The notes beneath the pieces are model-generated. The model did not search any database, was not told the DNA's origin, and worked only from the letters and a program-made list of their open reading frames with translations. This document shows, piece after piece, positions 31,527-42,293 of a DNA stretch of 64,000 nucleotides. Origin of the DNA: Tricholomella constricta (Eukaryota > Basidiomycota > Agaricomycetes > Agaricales > Lyophyllaceae); the NCBI GenBank assembly GCA_013368375.1, contig JAACJP010000001.1:868001-932000 (forward strand), in the 5' to 3' direction. Numbering within the stretch: the first letter of the stretch is position 1; each line of letters opens with the position of its first letter. The position numbers were made by a program, and so were the translations under genes.

Positions 31527-34316
31527 TAGGTGCATAGTGTCGATGTACATTTTTGCAAACAGTGGCGCGGGTGTCGCAACGACCGGGGGGATCAGGACCT
31601 TGGTTGTTTGCTGGATCTGGCATATGTGACATGTCTGTACGAACCACACGACGTCGGCCCGAACATTAGGCCACCAGAAGCGTTCGAGCAAGGTTGCGCG
31701 TGTCGCGTAGAAGCGCTTATGTCCGAGGTTGTCGTGGACGGATCACAGAATCTCTAATCGTGCATTGGGGCGGGCGACTAGTTTATGTGCGCCTTGGCTA
31801 TCTCTTCTCCAGAGTCGTGTTCCGTCTAGGAAGAACCCGGTGGCGTATCGAATGAAGGTGGCGTACTGATCGTCGGACATGCCTTCTGGCCGTTCGAGGT
31901 TGGTCAACCATTGTCTAACCGCATCTATGCGTTGGTCTTGGGCTTTAGCGGCGTCGGTCCTGGGTACGTCGTCGTATGACATGTCGGTCGAATTCGCATT
32001 TGGGTCGGTTATTCCTGTATCGTCGTCGGTACGGATTCTGGGTTGTCGTGGGGAATCGGTTGCGAGTTCGTGAGTCGTTGAGTCTGGTGGTACCGCGTCC
32101 GTGTATACTGCCCCCATCTCCTCCTTACTTGAGACCTGAGCCATAGCGAAGATCTGGCATATGTGTAATGGCGACGGCGGCTGTGGCAGCGGTTGAATAA
32201 TGTGCATGAGTCCTTGCATTCGGTCGACCCAATCTTCGAAGTCGGCTTCTTCTGCGTCGTAGTTGTCGGCTGGATCGTCGGGTTGTCGTGGGCGCCGGGA
32301 CAAACCGTCGGGTCCATGGAACGTGCCTTTAACATGGACAAGTTCGAAGTGGAACATGAGGACAGATACGATCCACCTGTTTATGGAAGCTGACGGCTGG
32401 ATGTCGGGGTTGGAGAGCATTCCTTTAATGTAGCGCGCGTCGACTTCGACGACCAAGTTGCGGACGCCTATAACGTACAGGCGTAAAGCGCCAAGCGCCC
32501 GAAATAGGCCGTAAAATTCGAGTTTTGGTTGAGAGAACCGTGATTCGCGGTCGTTCAGTGTAATGGAACCGAACCGATTGTATCTGCGTCGTTTCCGATC
32601 GACGGGGTCGGCTTGACAGAGGTAGAATCCGACTGCTATGTGTGAAGTGTCGACGGCCAGGATGACGGGGTCGTCCGAGGCGTAGTCGATGGGTACGAGG
32701 GGTTTCGCTTCTGCGATCGCCTCGACGATGTCACGCTGTGCTGCGATCTGGTCGGGGCCGAATTCGAAGACTGCGTCCTTGCGGGTTAGTTTTACGAGGT
32801 GGTGTGCGCGATGAGCAAAGTTTTTGACGAATATCCTTAGTACTCCGACTGTTCCTAAAAACGCGCGTAACTCTGATAGGGTGGCGCACGACTTCCAATT
32901 ACGCAGTAAAGCGAGTCGGTCCGCGTCGGGTATGCGACCCTTGGGCGTGCAGACGTGTCCGAGGACTTTAAATTGTGGTGCGCATAAAATCAGCTTCTTG
33001 CCGGAGAAGGTGCCGCCGCAGTACTTCATGCGCTGGAGGATTCGGTTGACGTTGTTGAAGAACTCCCAGATCGCGAATCGCACATCGGCGTTGTCGGGGT
33101 GTGTTTTCGGCAATCCTGTGTCCGGGTCGGGGTACCAAGTTGCTGGTCCCTTTATAGCAGCGTCGTCGATATAAGGTAGTGTATAGTCCGGGATCTCCGG
33201 TTGTAGGATGTGAGTGACGTCGTCGTGGAAGATTGGAACGGAGTTGGTCCAGCCCATAGGTAAGGTGACTAGGCGTAACGCGCCGAAAGGTGTTTGGAAA
33301 GTGGTAAGGTCGCGCGACGATGGTGCGATTAGCCGTTCGTCGTAGCCGACAAACAGGTCCAACATTGCGCCACAAATGCGACCGGCGAATTGTTCGGCGA
33401 CATGGTCTGGTATCGGAGTGACCCCCGAGTGTCGGATAGTTACTCGGTTGAGCGGTTCGAGGCTGTGGACGAGGCGGAACTTGCCATTTTTCTTTAGAGT
33501 GCAAAACCAACGCGATCGGTAGCTGGAGTTGGACGGTTCGTAAACGCCAGCGGCGAGTTTAGTTTTGATAATGTCGCAAACTTCATCGTAGATGCCAGGC
33601 GGTATGGGGATATTTCGTTCGATCCAGGGTGTGTGTGCGACGACCGGGATATCGATAGGGGGAAAGAAATCCGATCGAAAACTACCGCGTTCGGAGTCGT
33701 CCCATGCGAAAGCGAGATTCTGCTTACACATGAGGTCGTGCATAATTGCTCGTTCGGAGGGCGTTAAGAAGTCTGGGTGTTCACGGTCTAAGTCGTCTTT
33801 TCGCTCTAGAGTGTAGCGGCCGGTGGGTTGGAAAGGTGGCGGGTTGGGGAGCAGAGTCGGCATGTTGGCGAGAGGGTCGCCCAATATTTTGCGCTCGATG
33901 CGGAAGTGGTCGGGACAACTTGCTATGATCAATCGCACTTTTTGCGCTACTGGTTTGTACTTCTTTTTGGTTTGTACGCCTTTGATTTTCACCACGAAGG
34001 CGTCGGTGGCGGCGTTGGTCAGGGATTGGGTGTGGCGTCCACTATGGCGCTCGTTGTGCGGTAAAATAGTGCAGAGGGTCGTTCGTTTTTGAGGGTTAGA
34101 GTTGGTATTATCGGATTGGTCGGCGATTGCTGGTGCGGTTAGTTCGGATGCCGCGACGTAGAGTGAGGCTAGTTGCGCGTCGTAGGTGGCGTCGCTATTA
34201 AATTCGGTCGGTAGTTCACAGAAAGAAAGGACAGTCGGGGTATAGCTTAGTGGGTCGTACTCGAGGAGGAGTGCAAGATCGCCGTGATCTCGACTTATTT
34301 CCTCGAGAGTATACGA
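31527..34316 (-). pseudogene. pol: Element C Pol, RT-RNase H and N-terminal integrase
   Basis: The frame is open from the frameshift site (34316) to a TGA at 31740-31742, then continues in the same frame until element D. Motifs: RT with SLEPLNRVTIRHSG, QTPFGALRLVTLPMGWTNS and catalytic YIDD (TLPYIDDAAIKG); RNase H with LAVDTSHIAVGFYL and VKGTFHGPDGLSRRP; integrase zinc region RFYATRATLLERFWWP and CHICQIQ, followed by the first catalytic Asp in MYIDTMHLP. The premature TGA replaces the Arg codon found at this point in element E. The N-terminal 100 residues before the RT are not similar to anything I know. Confidence 0.9.
32115..32132 (-). promoter_or_regulatory. Candidate central polypurine tract in element C pol
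   Basis: The 18-mer TCAAGTAAGGAGGAGATG is read in frame as SSKEEM between RNase H and integrase. It is identical to the 18 bases spanning the polypurine tract and the first two LTR bases at the 3' LTRs of elements C and E. Confidence 0.7.
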
Positions 34317-36598
34317 AAATTTACGTCGGTCTTGGGGCGGCGACGTTGTCCGCGCGCGAAGGTCGGTATCGCGATGACCTCTCGAGTGTTCGGGTCGGTG
34401 ATGGTTATGATCGTATCGTCGGAGGATCTCGTTTTCACGTTAGAGCAAGTAAGTACGTCGAACGGGCGGCCGAGGAGTATATCGTATGCGGGATTGCGAA
34501 TGACGTGCATTTGGAGGTAGAGCGTGACCTCTCCTATCGTACAAGGTACGTTTCGTGCTAGACCGAGCGACGGGTCGGTTGTTCCATTCGCTGATTGCAT
34601 CTGCAGCACTATAGTTGGGTCGTATTTGACCCCTAGTCCATGGCAAACTTCTTCCGACATGGCTATGATCTGGCACCCGCTGTCGACGATGCTTTCTATC
34701 TGTTCTCTCGCGTCGACCATTATCATGATCGACCTGAGTGCGTGCGATTCCATTGCGACGATCAGTCGGTCCGGATGCTCGCCGGGTAGTAGTGTCTGGT
34801 AATACGTGTCGTAGATGTCGCCGGTGACTAGCGCTCCGGGCGGTGGCGTCGCATTGTCGCTGTTGGATTCGCAAGGTAGTGCGTCGAGTTCCTCAATGAA
34901 CGCCGACGTGGGGACTTCTTGGTATACCGTTGTGAGGTTGCCGGCGACGATACGCTTCGGTGTATTAGCTTCCCTAAACTTTCCGCGAACCTCTGGCGCT
35001 ACCCCGCAGAGTTCTCGAACTGTGACCGGTATGGTGGCGTCGAGTGCGCGTTCGAATAGAGTCGTTGATTTGGTCAGATCTGTAATGGGCGCTTGTGTGC
35101 GGTACGCGCTGTCGGCTTTCGCCTTCTCCGTGGCGGCTAAGTTTCGCGTGGTAGGGGGGATGTATCGGTTCTCAGGAATGTTAGAGAAAGGGTGTACTGG
35201 AGTCTGGTCGTGGGCATTGCCTGTGGCGTCGGTCGTGGTACTGGGGATCAGAGGTATGTTGGACGGCGGCGGGGGAGCCTTGGCCTGGCTTTTCGTCGCG
35301 TCCGAGACGGGCTGCGACGCGGGCGCTGATTTGTTGACTGGTGCGATCCTTGGTTGGTCGGCGTCTTGAACAGTTTCGACCGTGACGGGTCGCTTTTGCG
35401 GTGCGCGGCTAATAAGTTCTACGCCGTCGAACACCTCTTTCCTTGCGCGCAGGGTGTTGAGTTCTCGTTCTAACACGATCATGCGATCCTCGATTTTCAA
35501 GTTATGGTCGGTGACATCGTTAAACTGTAGTATTTCCAACATCATGCTCTCGGTCGGGTTCGCGTTCGCTGATAGCTGTCCTGTCGCCATTTGGCCGGGG
35601 TTGCGTCTGTGCCACTCGTCTAACTTGTCTTTTATGTATCGACCTGGAGTTCCCGCCGGTATGCGCGCGCCGCTTGGTAGGCCTATCTTGTTGTCGTCGG
35701 TTCGTCGGCAGCGTCCTTCGGTCGCGTATGTTTGATGTATGGGACAGTTAGGAATATAATGTCCTTCACCACCGCAGAAGTGGCAGTTGTCATTAGGTGA
35801 CTGATTCGGTCGGCCGCCGTCGCCTCCTTTGTCTTGTCCTAAGCGTTGGATATGTTGTTCCAACAGGTTGATTCTTTCGTAGAGCTCTTCCAACTTGAGG
35901 GGCTGTCCCGTGTTAGGCGACTTGGTCGCGCCCGTTAACGACCCGCTTGGCGCGATCGTAATTTGTGGGGGCGCGCCCGATGGCGCTTCCTGCCGTTGGC
36001 CGGCGTTTGTTCCGTGGAGGATATGTTCAGCCGCAGCGCGAACGGTTTCCGTGGCGTAGGGGTCGTCGGGATGGTGGTTCGGGTTTAGGATCTCGAGCCT
36101 GCGATGGATCTTTGACCATAGATCGGACTGGAACGCGCGACGGAATTGGCGGTCGCGTTCGTTTATCGAAAGTCGGTTTTTGCTGACAAGGAACTGGGTA
36201 ACAGAAAGGAACTGTCGGTAATATTCCCCGAGGTCACTATTCGACTGGATCCCGAGTCGGTGTCGTTCCCTGATCAGGTAGTCGAGGTCGGCCATTGAAT
36301 ACTTTCTTTCTTCGCTTGCGCCTGGGTAAAGCGCCATTATCGCTTTTCGCCAGTCGTCGTATGTGGTACCGACTGCGAATTCGTCAAGTTGCTCCCACAG
36401 ATCCGCGGTATCGATGTCGGTGTATCGCGTAGTGTGCGTTTTCTTTTCTTGCTCATCTACGACGTTACACTCGATGAAGAGATGATTTAAGTCCGAAAAA
36501 TATCGGCGCAGTTCACGCGCGCGTTCGGGTACGAACGTCGGCGCCGAGCTTTGTCCGCGTGCGGGCATCGGCTTTATAATGATTGGTGGTTGTGCCAT
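34295..36598 (-). CDS. gag: Element C Gag-protease
   Basis: The longest open stretch reaches into the LTR, but the first ATG is at 36598 (MAQPPIIIKP), giving about 767 aa; element H has the same start at 63488. A gag domain (RARELRRYFSDLNHLFIEC, DLWEQLDEF) is followed by a CCHC knuckle CHFCGGEGHYIPNC near residue 280, a long disordered stretch, and a retropepsin-like segment near residue 665 (SIVDSGCQIIAMSE, DILLGRPFDVL). The protease is thus encoded in the gag frame, as in some Ty3/Gypsy lineages. The frame ends at 34295, overlapping the -1 pol frame. Confidence 0.9.
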   Translation of the reverse strand: MAQPPIIIKPMPARGQSSAPTFVPERARELRRYFSDLNHLFIECNVVDEQEKKTHTTRYTDIDTADLWEQLDEFAVGTTYDDWRKAIMALYPGASEERKYSMADLDYLIRERHRLGIQSNSDLGEYYRQFLSVTQFLVSKNRLSINERDRQFRRAFQSDLWSKIHRRLEILNPNHHPDDPYATETVRAAAEHILHGTNAGQRQEAPSGAPPQITIAPSGSLTGATKSPNTGQPLKLEELYERINLLEQHIQRLGQDKGGDGGRPNQSPNDNCHFCGGEGHYIPNCPIHQTYATEGRCRRTDDNKIGLPSGARIPAGTPGRYIKDKLDEWHRRNPGQMATGQLSANANPTESMMLEILQFNDVTDHNLKIEDRMIVLERELNTLRARKEVFDGVELISRAPQKRPVTVETVQDADQPRIAPVNKSAPASQPVSDATKSQAKAPPPPSNIPLIPSTTTDATGNAHDQTPVHPFSNIPENRYIPPTTRNLAATEKAKADSAYRTQAPITDLTKSTTLFERALDATIPVTVRELCGVAPEVRGKFREANTPKRIVAGNLTTVYQEVPTSAFIEELDALPCESNSDNATPPPGALVTGDIYDTYYQTLLPGEHPDRLIVAMESHALRSIMIMVDAREQIESIVDSGCQIIAMSEEVCHGLGVKYDPTIVLQMQSANGTTDPSLGLARNVPCTIGEVTLYLQMHVIRNPAYDILLGRPFDVLTCSNVKTRSSDDTIITITDPNTREVIAIPTFARGQRRRPKTDVNFRILSRK
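34316..34322 (-). promoter_or_regulatory. Slippery heptamer A AAT TTT, candidate -1 frameshift site of element C
   Basis: In the gag frame the codons are GTA AAT TTT CGT. The heptamer A AAT TTT fits X XXY YYZ exactly in phase. The -1 frame entered there is open through RT and RNase H. It lies seven codons before the gag stop. Confidence 0.7.
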
Positions 36599-37062
36599 GA
36601 TAGATGGTATTGGTTTCGGGATAGGGGACGGGGAGGGGGAATACGACGGTGAAGAAGAATCTGAGATTTCTGGGGTCGCGGGCGATAGATAGGGGAGTCT
36701 AAATTCAACTCCTTGATCGGTGGTAGGAGGTTCCGACGCAAAGGGGTCGAAAGCTAGGTCGAGTTGCGCGGTTGGTTCGGGGAGCGGTGTTTGATCGGTC
36801 GGGGTAGGCGACGGTAGTGTCGACGAAGGGCTATAGAAGAGCGGGCTGAGGTTGTTATGGATCGCGCGGTGTGGGGTTACTGAGCGGAAGAACGGGGAGA
36901 GCGATTCTGAGTCGGTGTCGACTTGTCCGAGAGCAGCGCGAATTTCGGCACGGAGGGTTCGGGCTTTAGCTTCTTGTCGGGTTGCGGGCGGAATGGTCGA
37001 CGAGTCGTAGGTTTTTATGAACAAGAGGAATGAGGTTGCGTGTTCGGCGGTGGCTTTTAAAA

Positions 37063-37080
37063 CCCTCGCGGTGGGCTCCA
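37063..37080 (-). promoter_or_regulatory. Primer-binding site of element C
   Basis: Three bases after the 5' LTR the minus strand reads TGGAGCCCACCGCGAGGG. TGG at this distance from the LTR is the expected complement of a tRNA CCA end. The tRNA species was not determined. Element H has nearly the same sequence after its 5' LTR. Confidence 0.6.
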
Positions 37081-37083
37081 GAA

Positions 37084-38119
37084 TGATAGAGCTAGAAGGC
37101 CTGTAGGTGCTGTACACAACAACAAAACAACTAACAACTATGGGGGGCGAGAAGTGTTAAAAGTTCCCAAACACGCGAGTGTGCAGGGTTTGAAAGTGGT
37201 GGTTCGGCGAAAGTAAAGACGATCCGACTTGTAATTAGTCGAACCGACGGCGGCGCGATAGAATACGATCGTTCACAGGTGGAACGGGTCGGCAACACGA
37301 CTTTCGTGTTGGTTGTGCGACAACGAGACGAACGAGACGAATACGGAGAACTCACGGGTTCGGGCGACGGTTATGAGACGACGGAGACGGCGGTTACGAG
37401 GTTTACGACGGTGGCGACGGTTTATACGATGAGAACGATGCGGAGACGACAGAGACGACGGTTTTGAGCTATTAACTCTGAGAGTGAGGGAAAATACGGG
37501 CTGTAATTCACTGGGGCAAGTAGGTAATACATGGGTCTGTTTTTATACAATACGACCGACTTGCCTCGCGCGAGCCGGCGAGGCAGGTGTTTTACTGGTT
37601 TATTTGGGGGAAGCGCCGCCAAGCTTGGTACCGCGCGACGCTTTTTAGAGAGTGTGGCGCTCTTTGGCTCGGCAAAGGGGCTTTTGATCGGCTCGAGGCG
37701 TCGGGTCGGATGTATGATCGGTGATGGCTTTGCGATCGGTAGTGGCTCTTGGGTGCGGAGCTCCGTGGTACGGCCGGATCCTTCCTGCGGCTAGCTAGGC
37801 AACGGCGTTTCCTAGGATTATTTCAAATCGGGTTTGGTTGTTGCCGGGTTGAGACCTTGGCATACAAACGTGCGCGGTCGTTGACAGGTTATACGGCGTT
37901 CCGTGCTCCGCGCGCCCAGAGAGGAGAACTGGCGTTCCAAGTTACTTTGTCTCTTGGTCGGTGCGTCGGTCGTTTGGTCGTATTGTCGGTCGGTCGGTCG
38001 TATTGTCGGTCGGTCGGTTTAGCGCTTTGGTCGCATTTGGGACCGTGTTCGTCGTGGCGCAACGGTTGATATCCGTAGAATGGGTTGGTTCAGTGTACAG
38101 CGTTGGACGGTGCTCATCA
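37084..38119 (-). repeat. 5' LTR of element C
   Basis: This 1036-bp LTR is followed on its outer side by GCGC, matching the bases left of the 3' LTR. Confidence 0.94.
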
Positions 38120-38624
38120 GCGCGTTGACGCGACTCGTTCACTCCTTCTACTTGGATTAGTCAGCGCATTGATGGTGGTTTTGGGCCTGTTCTTGCGTCG
38201 TCGAGTAGTTAAGCTCGTACACACATCGGACACACATTCTGACACATGTAAGCACAAGATGTATATATTCTCAAAAAAGTCTTTGGGACAGATTTTTGTC
38301 ATAGGACTTAGATCAATTTGTATGACCTCTTTTATACATAAAATATCGCACTTATTTAGATCACGGGAGTAACAAGGAAATCTGTCCCAAAGAAATTGAT
38401 ATTACAATGTCACTGATGACTTTTCGCCAGCCAAACATGTTGCCAAAATGCTTGTGGAAGGCTGCAATTTTTGGGCCGCAAATCCCTGCGTGTGTTGGAG
38501 TTTTAAAGTGGCAGGGGTCGCGTGTGTCCAATCTTAGCAAACAAGGCTGTAAGCACGTATGCACGCGCAACCATCATTGCCGATTCAACCACCAGTCAAA
38601 ACTTGAATGTCTCAGTTGATTTTG
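38120..38624. other. Unassigned sequence with a small inverted-repeat element
   Basis: No gene is recognised. A perfect 16-bp inverted repeat (TCTTTGGGACAGATTT at 38280-38295 and its complement at 38379-38394) brackets about 83 bp of A+T-rich sequence and could be a tiny MITE-like element or a hairpin. Confidence 0.45.
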
Positions 38625-40681
38625 CGCGAACTGCTTCAGAGTCAGGTGGGGGCAGAGGGAGCGGGGTCTAAAGGAGCGGGGTCCAGAGAAGTCGTAGCCA
38701 CGAATGATGGATAGCGGTGATGTGTACCACCCAAGGCTGAGCGCCGACCGACGCTCTGATGGACGCACCGACCACTATGAAGGCGTACCGAAGCGGAAGT
38801 GACAAACACGACCAAAGTACCGATCGGAGACGCGCCACACCAGTCGGATGCCCCTTTTCTTGGCACACGGGCTTCGGGATAACCGAAGAATCAGCCAGCA
38901 ACCACGCATGTTCGTACCCTAGACCCCTATGCACGGCTGAAACCACCCCCGAATTCGAAATACACTACGAAAGCACTCCTCTCCTCCGATCGCCCAGCCA
39001 CGGCACTGATCCGGCCGCGTCACAGAACCCCGCGCCCATGGACCCCTTGATCATAAATCCGATATAACCGACCCGACGTCCACATCCGATCAATAAACAT
39101 GTCCGTATCCGATCCGATGACCCCCTCCGATCAATAGCGCGCCACACCGTACCGCCTCCCAAGCTTGGCGGTGACTCGCCAATATACCAACAAACACCTG
39201 CCTGGTCGCTCCTAGGAACGGTAACCCTATCGGATAGATATAAAAGACGCACCATGTGGTAGCTACATCCCCCAGTGAAATACACCCCATATTATCCCTC
39301 AAACTCAGAGTCAATAGCTCAAACAAACCCGTCCATCGTCGTCTCGGAGTCGTTCCGATCGTAAAACTCGTCGCACACCGTTGCACGCCGTCGCAAACAT
39401 CGCCAGAAATCGTATTCATTAACCGTCGTTCAGCCAAATCATCGTCACAAAGAACTCGTAAGTTCTCCTCGTCAGTCTCGTTCATCTCGTGTCGCGCACC
39501 GGACACTCCAGTCGCACTTGCGACCGATATACGTCGCAACCGGTCACATATCGTTGCGACTGTCATAGACCAGTCGGTTCTCTGACTAGTAGCGGGTCCA
39601 ACCATACCTACTCTTACCAGCCCAGCACACTCGCGTGTTCGGGAACTTTTAACACTTCTCGCCCAAATTTAGTTGTTAGTGGTTTTGTTGTTGTGCACAG
39701 CACCTACAGGCCTTCTAGCTCTATCAGCGGATACCCGAGGTCCACCAAAACGGACCCCCCAAATATATTTTTGGCTGACGAGGAGCGAGATGGCTACACA
39801 AAAGGAGAGACGACGTAGAAAGCAACAAAAACGAAAGAAGGGCTAAGTGGCGGGTGGGCGAGTGAGAAGACGGAACCGAGCTAATATAGTAAACTGATTA
39901 AAATAAAATAGAAAAAGCGGCAGGGCCGAATGCGTACGATTAGAGGTTTGACGAAGTCAAACTAAGAATCGACAAAGGTGAGTGCGGAGCATGACGTGGC
40001 GGAGCCAGGAGGATGAAGCTTACCGGAGAACCAGTGATGAACAGAAGATAATTTAGGGGAGAGACAGGATGAACCTGTTATCACTGGAAAACTGGAAGAG
40101 AGGTGAGCTGGAGCGCAGTTGGCAGAAAGGCATGGAGTGCATACCTGGGCTGGGATGTCGAAGACTGAAGAAAAGGAGAGGCGGAGCCTCCCAGCCCAGG
40201 GTTTCATATTTGCAGCCCCGATCCTCCTGAAAAGCTTCCTTGTGCACCACATCTGCTAAACGATAGCGCGGTGTGGAGGTTCAAAGAGGAGCGAGACTGA
40301 ATGTGGGGCCATTCGAACTCAGCGGGCATGATCCAAGTGATCTGCCCTGAGGACGAAGCGCTGAGACACGTGGAGGGGTCTGGACACGGGCGCAGAGGCC
40401 TGCAAAATCACTCATTACCCCTGGAACCTGTTGTAATATAAAGCTAATACGTGTTGTAAGTAAAGAGACCGTAAATGAGTAAAAACGGTCACATACCTCA
40501 GTCGTTATTGGGGAATTGACTGAGGTACAGGGCGCGCGCCATCACGTGAGCTCCAGCACGTCAATTAGGGCGAGTCGCATCCATCTACAACAGAACCCGT
40601 AGTTACAACAACCTCTGCGCGATCTGCTTCAGAGTCAGGTGGGGGCAGAGGGAGCAGGGTCTAGAAGGAGCGGGGTCTATG
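38625..40681. repeat. DIRS/Ngaro end region, left copy (interrupted by a solo LTR)
   Basis: 38625-38717 plus 39727-40681 match 52365-52445 and 51468-52422 almost perfectly. In both places the sequence is broken by an E-type LTR at the same base, after GCGG. Because it also flanks the tyrosine recombinase gene at 52.6-53.6 kb, it is probably the repeated end region of that element. Short frames in it are not convincing. The copy stops abruptly at about 40681, where element E pol begins. Confidence 0.65.
38718..39726 (+). repeat. Solo LTR, family E
   Basis: This 1009-bp segment starts TGATGTGTACC and ends CTCTATCA, with GCGG on both sides (38714-38717, 39727-39730). Its 3' part is closely related to the element C LTR. 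Compared with the other E LTR (44330 onward) it lacks about 22 bp but otherwise shows very few differences. Confidence 0.88.
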
Positions 40682-41932
40682 GAAGCGAGACAGACAAGGT
40701 GCACACAAATTAGTCGCCCGACCCGGCACACGACTGGAAATCTTACGATCGGTTCACGACAACCTGGGACATAAGTGATTCTATGCGACTTGTGCGACCC
40801 TCCTCGAGCGCTTCTGGTGGCCCAACGTTCAGGCTGACATCATGTGGTTCGTGCAAACATGCCACATTTGCCAGATCCAACAGACAACCAAGGTCCTTAT
40901 CCCCCCAACCGTCGCGCCTGCGCCGCTCTTCGCGAAAATATACATCGACACTATGCACCTACCGACATCCAACAGATTCAAATACATAGTTCAAGGGTGC
41001 TGTTCCCTTATCCGCTTCCCCGAATGGCACGCGCTACGAAAGGAAAACAGCCGCATGTTAGGAGATTGGATGTACGAAGACATCGTCTGTCACTGGGGGG
41101 GGCTACGCGAGATCATAACCGACAATGGACCAGCCTTTATCAGAGCGGCCGAACATCTCACAAAGAAATACCATATTCACAACATTCGCATCTCGGGTTA
41201 TAACTCTAAAGCCAACGGGCTCGTCGAACGACCTCACTTTGACGTCAGACAATCTCTCTTCAAGGCAGCCGACGGAAATGAAAACAAATGGTCGCAATCC
41301 GCTTACTCGGTCTTCTGGGCGGAACGCGTGACGATCTGCAAACGGATGGGATGTTCCCCCTATTACGCCGCGACAGGTACCCACCCACTCTTACCGCTCG
41401 ATATCGTCGAAGCCACATATATGCAACCCCCACCCGATTCTATCCTTTCCTCCACCAATCTCTTAACACGTCGTGCAATCGCCTTACAGAAACGCACCAC
41501 CGACCTAGACCGACTACATTCCGACGTCTACGCGGCACGATGGCAAGCGGCGATTTGGTTCGAACTCAAACACGCCAGAACCCTTCGCGACTACAACTTC
41601 CAGTGGGGAGACCTCATCCTCATGCGCAACACAAAAATCGAGCGCTCAATCGTAAAATGCGACCGAGATACCTAGGGCCACTGGTTGTTATATCACGAAA
41701 CCGGGGCGGCGCCTACATACTCTGCGAACTAGACGGCACTGTCTTGCACTGACCCGTAGCAGCATTCCGACTTACCCCCTACTTCGCACGGAACAACATC
41801 CCCTTGCCCGATAGCGCTCTAGATATCGACACCAGACGACTCAGAGAACTAGAAGCAACGACGCTCACCGACGATGAAGACCGACCCGAAATCGTACACG
41901 ACGACACCGAATCGGAAGAAGAACAGAACTAA
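40682..41932 (+). pseudogene. Element E integrase (5'-truncated, degenerate)
   Basis: Close homologue of the element C integrase on the plus strand: LVARPGTRLEIL, TLLERFWWPNV, CHICQIQ, YIDTMHLP, IITDNGPAFI, ANGLVERPHFDV. It starts mid-gene at about 40682, so LTR, gag and RT are missing. A TGA near 40769, a small deletion near 41645 that shifts the frame, and another TGA near 41750 show that it is dead. The tail DDTESEEEQN matches element C. Confidence 0.88.
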
Positions 41933-42293
41933 TTATCCAGGCCTCGACCACTGGTATACCCCTTTAATTGACACCATCCTTACCAACACACACTTTCCAA
42001 CTGACCGAATATAACGAATATAACACCGACCGGGCGCTCCATACCGATCACATTTCCGATTCGCTACTTGGTAATTAACAAAGCTCCACTCAATCTCTCT
42101 TTCGCCAGCTCCGTTTTCCAAGCCAATCACTTCAAACATCCATGCAATTCATATAAATGGCCCAATTTTAGGGTCCGCCCCAAAACGAGACACAGGAAAA
42201 TCTACACAAAAATAATAATAAAAAAAAGGGGGATCGGGCGCGCGACCAAGATGCCAAGCGCGCGCCGACCGACCGACGCCCGATGACGCACAC

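Larger units (their letters stand above)
19092..38119 (-). mobile_element. Element C: giant Ty3/Gypsy-type LTR retrotransposon with antisense cargo genes, split by element D
   Basis: Direct 1036-bp LTRs lie at 37084-38119 (5', minus-strand sense) and 19092-20127 (3'), with TGATG...CTATCA ends in the sense orientation and about four differences. Flanks show GCGC on both sides (19088-19091, 38120-38123). Order on the minus strand: 5' LTR, primer site, gag-protease, RT-RNase H, integrase (interrupted by element D), about 4 kb with two plus-strand genes, polypurine tract, 3' LTR. Without element D (6397 bp with its duplication) it is about 12.6 kb, unusually long for a fungal element. It is inactivated by the D insertion and by an in-frame TGA before the integrase (31740-31742). 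Confidence 0.93.

Noticed and set aside
36599..37117. N-terminal extension of element C Gag into the LTR
   Set aside because: The open stretch begins without ATG and crosses the LTR end and primer site; the first ATG, shared with element H, is at 36598.
37084..38119. Several open frames of 60-110 codons inside the C-family LTRs
   Set aside because: They occur on both strands, have no motifs, and change with every LTR copy. They arise from repeated GTCGGTCG-type sequence.
39727..40681. Short frames in the duplicated DIRS end region as genes
   Set aside because: They are identical in the two copies because the copies are nearly identical, have no motif and contain no conserved start context.
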